Origin: JAFEDN01 sp963795715
GTDB lineage: Bacteria; Pseudomonadota; Gammaproteobacteria; Coxiellales; Coxiellaceae
Assembly (NCBI GenBank): GCA_963795715.1
Contig: CAWCIY010000004.1
Location: forward strand, 372,001-436,000
Direction: 5' to 3'
DNA length: 64,000 bases
Each line of letters opens with the position of its first letter. The stretch's first letter is position 1. The notes under the pieces are model-generated. The model was given only the letters and a program-made list of their open reading frames with translations, made no database searches and was not told the DNA's origin. The position numbers and the translations under genes are program-made. This document shows, one piece after another, positions 8,939 through 17,573 of this stretch.

Positions 8939-9823
8939 ATGCGTCATTTTAATAGTGTGAACTTAATTCACTGTTTACTGCAACTCAATGCCAAACCAGA
9001 ATTAGGAGATTCTCAACAAGATCGGCTTCAGCGTCTCAATCGCCAGGCCGCGCTACTGCATGATCAAGCCTTACGGGATGCCCAACTTTATTATCCGGCG
9101 ATCTCTGGAAAGCTGAGCGATATCCAAATCGCGGCCATTGCCGCGCGAGTCACCGCGGAACTGGAACGGGCAAATTTAGCGAATACTCAACAATTCAATG
9201 CGGTTTTTAGAGCTATCGAAGATTGGCAGCCAGATCAAAAAAGCCAAGTGGTCAGAAAAGTATTACTCAACGTCTTGCCACAGGCCCGGCAAAAACAAGA
9301 ACTACAAGTCATTTGCCAGGATTATAAGGCGCACCTGAAACAAGACATTGAGACCGAATTACAGGAAAAACATCCTCAAGAATATGCTCAATTTACGGCG
9401 AATAAGAAACTCAAAGGCGTTCCGTTACCGGGTTCCGGCCAATTGCCACAGCCATTCACTCAATCGGGTAAAAACATGGATCGATTTGTCGCCGATCATC
9501 CGCAAGGTATTTCTAACGGCAGCGACAGTTTGAACGCCGCCATTAAAAAATACGCTGCCGTCAATACGATGGAAAGTACTTTAAACACAGCGCAACCCGT
9601 TCATCAGCAATTGCAGAGTTTTAAACAAACTTATCAATCCCAAAGCAAAATCATCGAAAAAGATCGGAACAGTTGGGGTATGAAATTTATGAAAGGCGTG
9701 GCAACCGTTTTGTCTCTCGGCATTGCCTGGGCCTGTGGCATTTGGAATGTGAAGGGGCAGCAAACTTCAGAAAAGATCACGGAAACTTTAAAACCGCCCG
9801 CGCCAATTTCGGGTTTAAGTTAA
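8939..9823 (+). CDS. Hypothetical protein, paralogue A with C-terminal membrane segment
   Basis: 294 residues from MRHFNSVNLIHCLL; this start is preceded by AGGAGAAAAACT and excludes a 25-residue hydrophobic extension with no ribosome site. It is mostly helical, with a C-terminal signature RNSWGMKFMKGVATVLSLGI then AWACGIWNVKG, a hydrophobic segment near the end. The next gene encodes a paralogue with the same signature and the shared QARQKQELQ.(I/L)CQ(D/E)Y. Family not recognised. The C-terminal membrane anchor plus helical body would fit an element-borne membrane or effector-like protein (inference). Confidence 0.75.
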   Translation: MRHFNSVNLIHCLLQLNAKPELGDSQQDRLQRLNRQAALLHDQALRDAQLYYPAISGKLSDIQIAAIAARVTAELERANLANTQQFNAVFRAIEDWQPDQKSQVVRKVLLNVLPQARQKQELQVICQDYKAHLKQDIETELQEKHPQEYAQFTANKKLKGVPLPGSGQLPQPFTQSGKNMDRFVADHPQGISNGSDSLNAAIKKYAAVNTMESTLNTAQPVHQQLQSFKQTYQSQSKIIEKDRNSWGMKFMKGVATVLSLGIAWACGIWNVKGQQTSEKITETLKPPAPISGLS

Positions 9824-9899
9824 TCCAAAAAAATCGGATTACATTCATTCCATCGCTTTTTTTTAGGTTTTTATTTTTTATTTTCAAGGAGAAAAATTT

Positions 9900-10820
9900 A
9901 TGAGCAAACTGATCGAACAATTTTTGGAAACACACCGTCAATGTACCGCACAAAGTTCGGTATTCAATATCAGCAAAGCCTTAGATCAAGAGGCTTTGGC
10001 GATTGTTGAGCAGGCCCAGGCGGAAGCCCGACATCGAAATCGTTCCAAAGGAAAAGGAAAACCCGAGGATCCGGAACGTCAACAAAAATTATTCAACGCC
10101 GCTTTAGCCGCGCGCTTGACCCGATTGTTGGATAAAGTGGATTTAATTAACAAAGCTCATTATGACACGCTCAGAAATGCGATCCACCGTTGGCTTCCCT
10201 GGCAACCCAATCAACAAAAAATCTGTGTCGAGGTTCAGCAGACCTTACTGACATTATTGCCGGTGGCTCGTCAAAAACAGGAATTACGACAATTATGTCA
10301 AGAATATCGAAACCATTTGGCCGGGGAAGTTGAAAAAGAGGCCAAAGCGGATTCTGAGCAAAATTATTTTGTTTCATCGAATAGCCGGACATTACTATTT
10401 GGTGCACCTCCCATCAATGAACGTGCTCAGGTGACCCAAGTGAATGATTCCAGACCGCCGGTGGAAAAACTGACATCGGAGCCGACACGGACGATTGGAA
10501 AACCCGACAAACCGGTCTCTTTGACGGTACAAAAATACCAGGCCGTGAGCGCTCTCCAGGCGACCCTCAACACGCCCGTTAAATCCGTACCGGAACAGTT
10601 GAAAGATTTTCGGGAGCAATTTAAGCAGCAGCGCGAGATCATTGAACAAGATCGGGATAGTTGGGCGATGAAATTCGTTAAAGGAGTCGCAACCGCTTTA
10701 TCGTTTGGCATCGCCTGGGCCTGTGGCATCTGGAACGTTAAGGGCAAAGAGGCTACCAAAGGGTTGCAAACGGTGTTAATCCAACCGCTGCCGCCCGTGG
10801 TGACTTGCCGAGTGGGTTGA
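9900..10820 (+). CDS. Hypothetical protein, paralogue B with C-terminal membrane segment
   Basis: 306 residues, preceded by AAGGAGAAAAATTT. It is a diverged tandem duplicate of the previous gene: both have an Ala-rich helical start, a Trp-containing DW/RWLPWQPNQQK core, the ARQKQELRQLCQEYRNHL helix, a variable middle, then QDRDSWAMKFVKGVATALSF and GIAWACGIWNVKG. The near-identical C-terminal segment against diverged bodies suggests a constrained membrane or export role. No known family identified. Confidence 0.75.
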   Translation: MSKLIEQFLETHRQCTAQSSVFNISKALDQEALAIVEQAQAEARHRNRSKGKGKPEDPERQQKLFNAALAARLTRLLDKVDLINKAHYDTLRNAIHRWLPWQPNQQKICVEVQQTLLTLLPVARQKQELRQLCQEYRNHLAGEVEKEAKADSEQNYFVSSNSRTLLFGAPPINERAQVTQVNDSRPPVEKLTSEPTRTIGKPDKPVSLTVQKYQAVSALQATLNTPVKSVPEQLKDFREQFKQQREIIEQDRDSWAMKFVKGVATALSFGIAWACGIWNVKGKEATKGLQTVLIQPLPPVVTCRVG

Positions 10821-10918
10821 TGAAACCACTCTGATCGTCTATTCAGTTTCCGGTGATAAAAAAACCGGGGACTGGACGGATGATTTTCTATTCTGCCCAT
10901 CATTGAAAGAGGTCATTT

Positions 10919-12229
10919 ATGAAATATTTACAAACGTTGTGTGAACAAGCGGATGTGCAGCTAAGCCTCAAGTATTACTCCCCCTATTTGAACGCTCTGG
11001 AAGAGGCTCTTTTGCGGGAAGCCGTGAAAAAGAAATCAGCGCGGTGCACACTCCAGTTATTAAAAGCCTTGAGTTTACAAATTTTGTTTCTATTGCAACA
11101 TTCGCCTTTTTTATGGGGGGAGCCTTATTGGCGATTACAGCTTGCTCAAAGTCAGTCCACCTTAGCAGCCCCCGGTGATGACCCTCATTTGCGTTCCGCT
11201 TTACAGCAAGCAGATGAAGTGATTACCGCCGCTGGCGTGACCCGCAGGGTACGTAAAACGATTTGGGATGAGGTCAAACACCAATCCATCTTACCGGAGT
11301 CGCAAATCAAACAGTATGAATCCGCCCGTCAAGCCTGTTTAGAGCGGCAAACTGCGCTGGATCGATGTGACGAGGCCATAACCACTCACGTCCAGGATTA
11401 TCAACAATTAGTAGACCATTTACCGCTGCCCGCCAGAATCATACCGCCTTCAGCAACGGATCATCGAGAAGGTCACCCCACGTTACGAACTTACTCTAAT
11501 GAAGCGGCTAAAACGCGATTATCCACAGAAAATATTCACCATCAAATTCAGTGCGAAGGCGAAGCGCGGGTGGTTTACCGAAATCTGGCGCAAGAATTAT
11601 TACAAAAACCGCCAGTGGAGAAATTAGCCGAAGAGATTAAAAAATCCCAGCAAAGCTTGCAACGCCGCGTTCAGCACATGACCGATCAGGTTCAGGATTA
11701 TCGCCAAACCATCATTCGCCACGCCCAAGATACGATTGAGCACCGCACGCAGTCCATCTTAGCGCACGCTCATCGCCTCGAGCAGATTTCTCTATCCTTG
11801 GCGGCCATTATTTATACGGTGGAATCGCATTGCCCCCCTCACTGCCAACCCTTATTGAATTTATTATCAGAAGCCCAATTTTTACAGAAAAATCTGCATC
11901 AACAGGAAAATAGTCGGGTCTTACAAGCAAAATTATCTGCGATGAACGGCCATCGCCTGACGTATGAAAAATCGATCACTTCTTTCCGTGTCATCTTATT
12001 TACTCGCCGCCGTCAATTACAACCCCAACAGCAACTTAGCCAGGATTTACAAACTCAACTGGCGCAATTAGTGATCCCGATTTGCAGCTTTAATGATAAA
12101 AATACGGTAGCGTCTCCTGAAACAGTAAAAAAGCTTAAAACTATTTCAGATCAATTGGGAGTTCAACAAGGGCAATTGGCACAGGAGCAAGATAGAATTA
12201 ATCAAATCAAAAATATCTTCTCTGCATAA
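10919..12229 (+). CDS. Large coiled-coil hypothetical protein
   Basis: 436 residues, start preceded by GAAAGAGGTC. Residues 20-65 include a Leu-rich segment (LLKALSLQILFLLQHSPFLW). Most of the rest is Gln/His/Leu-rich heptad-like helix (QQSLQRRVQHMTDQVQDYRQ; LEQISLSLAAIIYTV). There are no enzyme motifs. It follows the paralogue pair in the same direction after a 98-bp gap, so the three may be one transcription unit. Function unknown. Confidence 0.72.
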   Translation: MKYLQTLCEQADVQLSLKYYSPYLNALEEALLREAVKKKSARCTLQLLKALSLQILFLLQHSPFLWGEPYWRLQLAQSQSTLAAPGDDPHLRSALQQADEVITAAGVTRRVRKTIWDEVKHQSILPESQIKQYESARQACLERQTALDRCDEAITTHVQDYQQLVDHLPLPARIIPPSATDHREGHPTLRTYSNEAAKTRLSTENIHHQIQCEGEARVVYRNLAQELLQKPPVEKLAEEIKKSQQSLQRRVQHMTDQVQDYRQTIIRHAQDTIEHRTQSILAHAHRLEQISLSLAAIIYTVESHCPPHCQPLLNLLSEAQFLQKNLHQQENSRVLQAKLSAMNGHRLTYEKSITSFRVILFTRRRQLQPQQQLSQDLQTQLAQLVIPICSFNDKNTVASPETVKKLKTISDQLGVQQGQLAQEQDRINQIKNIFSA

Positions 12230-12305
12230 CTATTCCATAGAATTTCAAGAAATATCGCGAAAAATAGGCATCTATATCTTATCTACTATAACCGAATCAT
12301 TTTAA

Positions 12306-12632
12306 TTATTTTTTATTCTCGAGAAGCCCGTGTAATTTCATTTTCTTGCGTAGAGTACCGCGGCTGATATTGAGCAATTTAGCGGCGGTGCTCTGGTTGT
12401 TCTTACAATATTGCAGCACTATCTCCAACAAAGGTGATTCGACTTCAGCTAAAAAAAGTTCATAGACATTATTGGGTAGTGCGCTATCCAGTTTCAAAAA
12501 GTATTCTCTAACCGTAGCCCGAACGGCGTCTCGCAATGTACCGGATTTTGACGATACCGAAGCGATAGAATTAATTTCTGGCGCAATGATGTCCGTATCG
12601 TGCCCAACAGGGGGTGACACAGGTTGGTTCAT
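12306..12632 (-). CDS. Fis-family DNA-binding protein, copy 2
   Basis: 108 residues with the same C-terminal Fis domain as copy 1 (VESPLLEIVLQYCKNNQSTA, then AAKLLNISRGTLRKKMKLHG) and a different Ser/Pro-rich N-terminus. Upstream of the start lie three AGTAGAA-like sites (one inverted) at about 12690-12725. The leader (CCCA...GGTT...GCCGATG.AAA...TTTA) also resembles that of copy 1, pointing to duplication of gene plus promoter. Either copy could be the mobile one; the housekeeping fis (usually next to dusB) is not in this window. Confidence 0.85.
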   Translation of the reverse strand: MNQPVSPPVGHDTDIIAPEINSIASVSSKSGTLRDAVRATVREYFLKLDSALPNNVYELFLAEVESPLLEIVLQYCKNNQSTAAKLLNISRGTLRKKMKLHGLLENKK

Positions 12633-13098
12633 GAATCTCTCCCACTAAAACTAAATATTTTCATCGGCTTTCCGTAACCCTTTTCTACTGGGACTGGTAG
12701 AAGCACCTTATTCTACTGTTATGATTAAAAATGTCAAAAAAATAGTGGCTGTCCCTTAAAGGGATCGGTTTCTAAGCTTTTTGAGGTACTTTTTTTGTAG
12801 GGAAAAAATGAGCCACTCAAATTATTTGCGACAGAACCCAAAATCGCGCCATGCAAAGAATTATTCTAGCGGCTGGGGTAGCGGTTTTTTTAGTTACATT
12901 AGTCCGTGCGTTATTTTAGTGAAAAGTCACTATGAAACTTTGGTCGCTCTCTTGAAGTTTGAGTTTTATCTTAATTACAATATTCCAGCCATACCAGTGG
13001 ATGTGAGGACTTGCATCACGGGGGTGGTGTGGGAGGGCCGATCAGTAATGACCAGCTCCGATCCCATCTGTTTTTAGTAATCACTTTAAGGAGTATCT
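12633..13098. other. Intergenic: fis promoter and a stretch with no convincing gene
   Basis: The left part holds the minus-strand fis leader. The rest has only weak ORFs. One starting at 12853 encodes MQRIILAAGVAVFLVTLVRA, signal-peptide-like, but stops after 22 codons. The stretch near 13005-13045 is G-rich. I see no RNA gene that I can name. Confidence 0.4.
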
Positions 13099-13591
13099 AT
13101 GAAATTAGTATTAAAACCTTTGTTTGCAGCTTCCAGTCTTGTCGTTCTAACCAGTATTTCATTGCTTGGATTGGCTTCAACAGTACAAGTGCCAGTCACG
13201 AATACGCCTACTAATATGGTTGTCTCTAATATTGAGACCTTTACTTGTGTAGGCTCATCAAATGAAATCATAAGTAGGGGTTTCCGATGGTCAAATCCAA
13301 GAACCTAATGCGTCTTGCGACATGCTTTTAGCGGGTGGCTCTGGCTTTGCAACGTTTGTGTGGAGTAATGGCCAGAATAGTACTTTCTCCTATACCAAAA
13401 CCACTGTGGACATTAATGGACAGATAATAGCAACACTCAGCGGTACTATTACTTCCGGTGTATTTGCAGGGGAGTTTGCCACTAAGGTCGTCGTACTACC
13501 AACAGCAGACTTAACAGCCTGTGAGACCGGTGGCCTATCAGATAGTAATGGTGCGATTACACTGCAAATTGTACCACCGTCTCATCGTTGA
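13099..13591 (+). pseudogene. Secreted protein with single-base frameshift
   Basis: The first part (13099-13308) starts after AAGGAGTATCT and encodes a clear signal peptide (KPLFAASSLVVLTSISLLGL), then TPTNMVVSNIETFTCVGSSN. The downstream frame reads VSDGQIQEPNASCDMLLAGG before the internal ATG at 13322 and runs to 13591. Joining the frames near the AGGGGTTT run at about 13278-13285 gives one Thr/Gly/Val-rich secreted protein of about 164 residues. The shift is one base in a homopolymer-rich spot, so it could also be a sequencing error. Two Cys residues flank the join. Family unknown. Confidence 0.6.
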
Positions 13592-13602
13592 TAATTGAGT
13601 CA

Positions 13603-13621
13603 ACCCCAAGCGGGTTTTTTC
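13603..13621 (+). terminator. Rho-independent terminator-like hairpin
   Basis: AACCC, a CAAGC loop, GGGTT and a T run, placed 12 bp after the stop of the secreted-protein pseudogene. Short stem, but position and T tract fit. Confidence 0.5.
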
Positions 13622-13628
13622 GTCACGA

Positions 13629-13662
13629 GTTTCCGAATGCAGCGTCGGCTGCGTTCGGAAAC
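13629..13662. repeat. Long hairpin (15-bp stem, 4-nt loop)
   Basis: GTTTCCGAATGCAGC pairs with GCTGCGTTCGGAAAC around a GTCG loop; only one G-T pair breaks the stem. It directly follows the terminator-like hairpin and precedes a truncated DUF4160 gene, so it could be a bidirectional terminator or the end of a mobile repeat. Confidence 0.65.
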
Positions 13663-13689
13663 CCGCCTGAAAAAGGCTGCTTCAATTTA

Positions 13690-13928
13690 TTTTTCCTGTT
13701 CATGCGCTCTATGCAGAGTATGAAGTTTTGATTAATATCCATACGCTTGAAATTATTCAAGTAACTATGCCACGCAGGGCATTAGCATTGATCTTGGAAT
13801 GGGCTTCTACTCATTGTGCTGAACTGCTGGAGGATTGGAAATTATGCAAAGAAAATCAATTACTAGGAATCCGAAGACGGCGCCAGATCATAGGGCTGAC
13901 ACCCCGTAGGGCAATTTTAATAAAATAA
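13690..13928 (+). pseudogene. DUF4160-family remnant (N-terminus lost)
   Basis: The frame open from about 13690 encodes VHALYAEYEVLINIHTLEII, then MPRRALALILEWASTHCAEL and LEDWKLCKENQ, matching the C-terminal two-thirds of DUF4160 proteins, which are commonly paired with DUF2442 in toxin-antitoxin-like gene pairs. The N-terminal segment is absent and the sequence upstream is the hairpin. There is no good start codon or ribosome site, and no DUF2442 partner follows. Confidence 0.6.
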
Positions 13929-14255
13929 GTCTTCATGTCGGTAACCATTTAATTGGGGTACAATTTGAGTATCTTACAAGGCCTAGGATTTGTAAAGATT
14001 ATTTTGGAAGTGTCCCACACTTTTTGGTGCTCTTGAAATCGCCTGGAAAGCAGGAGAATCATAGCGGAAAAGGCGGGAAGTTACAATCCCAATTTATAAA
14101 AGAGAACTCTCATGGCCTCAAAAGCCCGCTACCTTCACACTGGGCCAGATTTTCAAGCACCGGATTTTTTGGGGTACATTTCGAGATATATTATGAATTA
14201 TCTTAAAATCATTGTTTTATGAATCATTAGAAAGTGTTACCTTATATATATACAA
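13929..14255. other. Intergenic with transposon-end-like sequences
   Basis: It contains the repeat CCACACTTTTTGGTGCTCT at 14015-14033 (see the copies near 17.3 kb) and two GGGGTACA(A)TTTnGAGTA-like stretches (about 13953 and 14170). Short ORFs here look meaningless. Confidence 0.5.
14015..14033 (+). repeat. 19-bp repeat CCACACTTTTTGGTGCTCT, copy 1
   Basis: Identical in 19 bases to 17418-17436 and to the reverse complement of 17306-17324. With the latter it brackets the 3.3-kb LuxR/large-protein segment in the geometry of terminal inverted repeats. Confidence 0.7.
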
Positions 14256-15080
14256 TCAGTTCATAAATTGGCTAATTTCTTCAATACATTTCATAATTTC
14301 AATCTTAGTTCGACAACGTAATTTCGTTTTAATTTTATCTATGTAAGTTTCTACTGTTCTTGGTGATAATTTCAGAAATTTTGCAATATATTTGCAACTA
14401 TAACTTTTTCTTAAATAGTATATTATTTCGTATTCTCTTTGACTTAAGTAGACGTTTAAATTAGATATAAAAATTTTTTTGAACTTCAAATTCGGCAACA
14501 AATCGTCTGTATGAACTAAAGAAACAATTTTTAAATGATTTTCTGGGACGATGGATTCGGGTAAGATAATAGGACTTTCTAAGTATTTTTGCATTATAAA
14601 ATGAGATTTGTCCAGAAAATATAAAATAAAATTATTAAGGAAATTTAAATTATTTAAATAAAAATTTAAAATCCACCCATTTTTAGGTAAAGCACCAAAA
14701 CCAAAAAAGTCTGTATAATCACATTTTTTATTAATTATAGTAAAACGATGGTCTATTTGGGCATAATCACGGCCAGCGATAACTAACGGGTCTTCGGGAT
14801 TGGAATCCCAAAAATAATAACCTGAAGTATGATTTTCAAAAGACTTTCCCATATACGGATATTCAAATAATTTTCTTTCAAAATAGTATTCAACCCAATA
14901 AGAATTGCTAGTTAAATGAACCCGTTTACCATCTTTAAATATCCTAAAATGGGTGAAATAATTAATAGCAGTATGGGTAAATAAAGGCATGCAAATCTCA
15001 TAAATGTTTTGGCAAGAAGTAAGCGCAATATGGTTTTTAAAATTCACATTACTTGATGCAAGATTACTCATACTTACCAT
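14256..15080 (-). CDS. LuxR-type (GerE HTH) transcriptional regulator
   Basis: 274 residues from MVSMSNLASS; this start has AGGAG 7 nt upstream, unlike the ORF's first Met 42 codons earlier. The C-terminal 65 residues are a GerE HTH: LSQREYEIIYYLRKSYSCKY, then IAKFLKLSPRTVETYIDKIK. The N-terminal 200 residues have no receiver motif; they resemble the variable sensory domains of LuxR regulators expanded in Legionella and Coxiella. Possible ligand unknown. It is strongly AT-rich compared with the suc genes. It lies downstream of the split large gene on the same strand, within the bracket formed by the 19-bp repeats. Confidence 0.8.
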   Translation of the reverse strand: MVSMSNLASSNVNFKNHIALTSCQNIYEICMPLFTHTAINYFTHFRIFKDGKRVHLTSNSYWVEYYFERKLFEYPYMGKSFENHTSGYYFWDSNPEDPLVIAGRDYAQIDHRFTIINKKCDYTDFFGFGALPKNGWILNFYLNNLNFLNNFILYFLDKSHFIMQKYLESPIILPESIVPENHLKIVSLVHTDDLLPNLKFKKIFISNLNVYLSQREYEIIYYLRKSYSCKYIAKFLKLSPRTVETYIDKIKTKLRCRTKIEIMKCIEEISQFMN

Positions 15081-15207
15081 AACATTTCTCCTGTTGTAGT
15101 GACATGCACGCTCCAAACTTCGGTATAGAGGCCAGCAACTGCTAACGATACTATTTTTGTTATTTAGAAGATATAGGGCTGTGTGTACTAGCGTTAATAT
15201 CTCCAAA

Positions 15208-17008
15208 CTATTTAAACCCCTTAATATTAGTAGATGTTGAAGAGTTTGAGGTTGAACACAATGTACTGCTAACTGATGCTCTCCCTACTAGCGTTAACCC
15301 TATCCCGGCTGATTGAGACATGACACGATCTATGGCATGGAGTCGTGGTAATTGCTGACTTTCTTGCTGTTCGTCTGTGTCACTAAAATCGGTATTAGTG
15401 TTATCATCACTTTCATTTTCAACACAATGTCTACGTTCCTTCAGTTTTTCTTCCAATATTTTCAAATTTCTTTCTTCAGCACCAGGTAGTTTACTTCTCT
15501 TTTCATCTTGATTTTTTTGTTTATTTTTTGAAAAAAGATCGCTTGATATTCCACCTGTTTTTTTGTTCATCCGATTAGCCTGAAGCAGTGCCGACCCCAT
15601 TAAGGAGTTGCCTTCTTCATCAACTGTTGTTAAAGCGTTAAGCAACGCTCTTTTACTATCATCGACTATTAAAGAAGGAACTAAACTAATCACTTGTGGA
15701 TAGTTGGCACATGGAGTTGGAGCGCTGTGGTCCATAGGCGGAGTTGTAAAATCGTCCTGGGTCTTTAAGGAAGACTCTTCTAAATCAGTGGTTTTGTCAT
15801 CTTCATTATCATCCACCTCTTCCTTGTGTTCTCCCAGGGATATGACTACATTCCCATTTGTGTATGGTGCAAGAATATTGGGAGATTTATTATTATTTTG
15901 ATCATGAAAAGAAATATCAGAATCAACTGCTGCAGAATCATTCAAAGGAAAGGAGTTGCCTTCTTCATCAACTGTTGTTAAAGCGTTAAGCAACGCTCTT
16001 TTACTATCATCGACTATTAAAGAAGGAACTAAACTAATCACTTGCGGATAGTTGGCACATGGAGTTGGAGCGCTGTGGTCCATAGGCGGAGTTGTAAAAT
16101 CGTTCTGGGTCTTTAAGGAAGACTCTTCTAAATCAGTGGTTTTGTCATCTTCATTATCATCCACCTCTTCCTTGTGTTCTCCCAGGGATATGACTACATT
16201 CCCATTTGTGTATGGTGCAGGAATATTGGGAGATTTATTATTATTTTGATCATGAAAAAAAATATCAGAATCAACTGGTGCAGAATCATTCAAAGGACTG
16301 GAAAGTAGTAAACTACTCTTCCTTTTTTTAATATCGGAGATAACTTGGCTTAAACGATTTTTATAGGAACAATGTTCACTCAATTTTTCTTCAATTAATA
16401 TACCTTTATGTGCACGTTTTAATTTCTCGATAATAATTTTTAATGCGGTTTCTTTTAATAGCATATCTCCTTTAAAATCAGCAACGCTATTTGCTTTTGT
16501 CACTCGTAGGACAGTAAAACATTCTAATATCAAATCTCGTGCTCTAATTATATTTTTTTTTGTACCGTATCCAAGAATCTTCCTTATAAGCGTAAATCAT
16601 TAACGGCTTAAAAGAATCCTTCAGACCTTTAAAAAAATTATCTTCTTCAAGTATTTTACGTATTTCACGTATTTCAAGACAAACCATCTTATCTCTAATA
16701 TTAAAGATGCCTTTTATAGCAGAGTTTAAGTGACCTTTATACTCATCACTAAAAATTTTTTTACGTATCTTACTTTTTTCTTGTTCTAACCTCCTAATAA
16801 TACATTCTAATGTTAATATTTTTTCTGTTAATTTACTATCATCTCTAATCACCATCACTAGAAGACAACATTTATTTAATATTTTTTCTGCTCTGTACCT
16901 ATATATATTTATCTTATTAGCATAAGATTCTAACGGTCTCAATGATTTTTTAATCTCAACACATATTACAAGAACAGATGTTGGGGCATGAAATTTAGTA
17001 TCTTGCAT
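15208..17008 (-). pseudogene. Large acidic protein split at a nine-A run (possible slippage gene)
   Basis: The upstream part (17008-16544, 154 residues, MQDTKFHAPTSVLVICVEIK...) ends in SWIRYKKKYN. The downstream frame continues to 15208 without a proper start; its first usable codon is a TTG at 16533. The minus strand reads TAC, nine As, TATAATTAG. Dropping one A gives YKKNIIRARDLILECF and joins both frames into about 600 residues. That can be a frameshift mutation, a sequencing error, or transcriptional slippage yielding both forms. The downstream half is acidic, Asn/Asp/Ser-rich, holds two 116-residue repeats and a basic KNKQKNQDEKRSKL stretch. No family recognised; effector-like composition is inference. 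Confidence 0.6.
15602..16297 (-). repeat. Perfectly phased 348-bp tandem duplication inside the large gene
   Basis: Copies at 15602-15949 and 15950-16297 differ at only a handful of bases. Each encodes 116 residues including ISLGEHKEEVDDNEDDKTTD and SLVPSLIVDDSKRALLNALT. The unit length is a multiple of three, so the frame is kept. The duplication is recent. Confidence 0.9.
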
Positions 17009-17108
17009 AAAAATCTCCTCAAATTATTTATTTACTAAATGGGACATAAGAAGTGTAATGACAAAAATTGTTTATTTATATCCGTAAAAAATACGATACT
17101 AAAGATGC

Positions 17109-17195
17109 GACGGCAGAGCAGTTGGCTGGGTTGAAGCCGAAATCAACGCTTGGCTGCAAGCGGGAATTGTGCAGTCAAAAATCAGTCGAGTATGA
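17109..17195 (+). pseudogene. Remnant of an AlpA-family regulator (C-terminal end)
   Basis: The plus strand encodes GRAVGWVEAEINAWLQAGIV followed by a stop at 17193-17195. This matches the conserved end of AlpA/Cox-type phage and island regulators, where a Gly-Arg-Ala/Ser-Val-x-Trp-x-Glu-x-Glu motif closes the domain. The HTH portion is missing. It suggests another integrative element once occupied this spot. Confidence 0.55.
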
Positions 17196-17303
17196 GAGAG
17201 GGGTTGAATCATTCCAGGAGCATATTTGATATGTCTAACAAAGTCGAATTTGAAGGTGAGTATGAATTTTGTTAAGTTCTTCAAACTAGTTTAACCAATT
17301 AAG

Positions 17304-17438
17304 GGAGAGCACCAAAAAGTGTGGCGCATGTTATTTAAAATATTAAGGGTTATATTTCTATCTATATGATAGTTAAACATAATAATAGCTCATTGGCATT
17401 GAGCGACCTAAAATGCCCCACACTTTTTGGTGCTCTCC
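17304..17438. repeat. Pair of 21-bp perfect inverted repeats around 93 bp (transposon ends or MITE-like)
   Basis: 17304-17324 is the reverse complement of 17418-17438; both contain the 19-bp AGAGCACCAAAAAGTGTGG word. The 93-bp centre has no ORF. With copy 1 at 14015 the three arms fit two neighbouring transposon ends facing each other. No transposase of this family is in the window. Confidence 0.7.
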
Positions 17439-17573
17439 TAGATGAGCAGAAAAATGGAGCGACTATACTCATTTCCATCAGTCAACCACAGAATAGGCAG
17501 ACAGGCCGTTGTCCATCACGGAATAAGTGGGTTCTCCAAAGTTATTTTTAAAAATACTATTTCTATCTTTCTT

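Noticed and set aside
12237..12267. A third phased AGAA-like stretch (AGAATTTC AAGAAATATC)
   Set aside because: Only two to three weak units, located between two gene ends where a promoter array is not expected.
12781..13214. Small ORFs upstream of the frameshifted secreted protein
   Set aside because: They overlap each other in different frames, lack ribosome sites and family resemblance.
17099..17284. Minus-strand ORF of 61 codons
   Set aside because: It is the antisense of the AlpA remnant, which reads convincingly on the plus strand.
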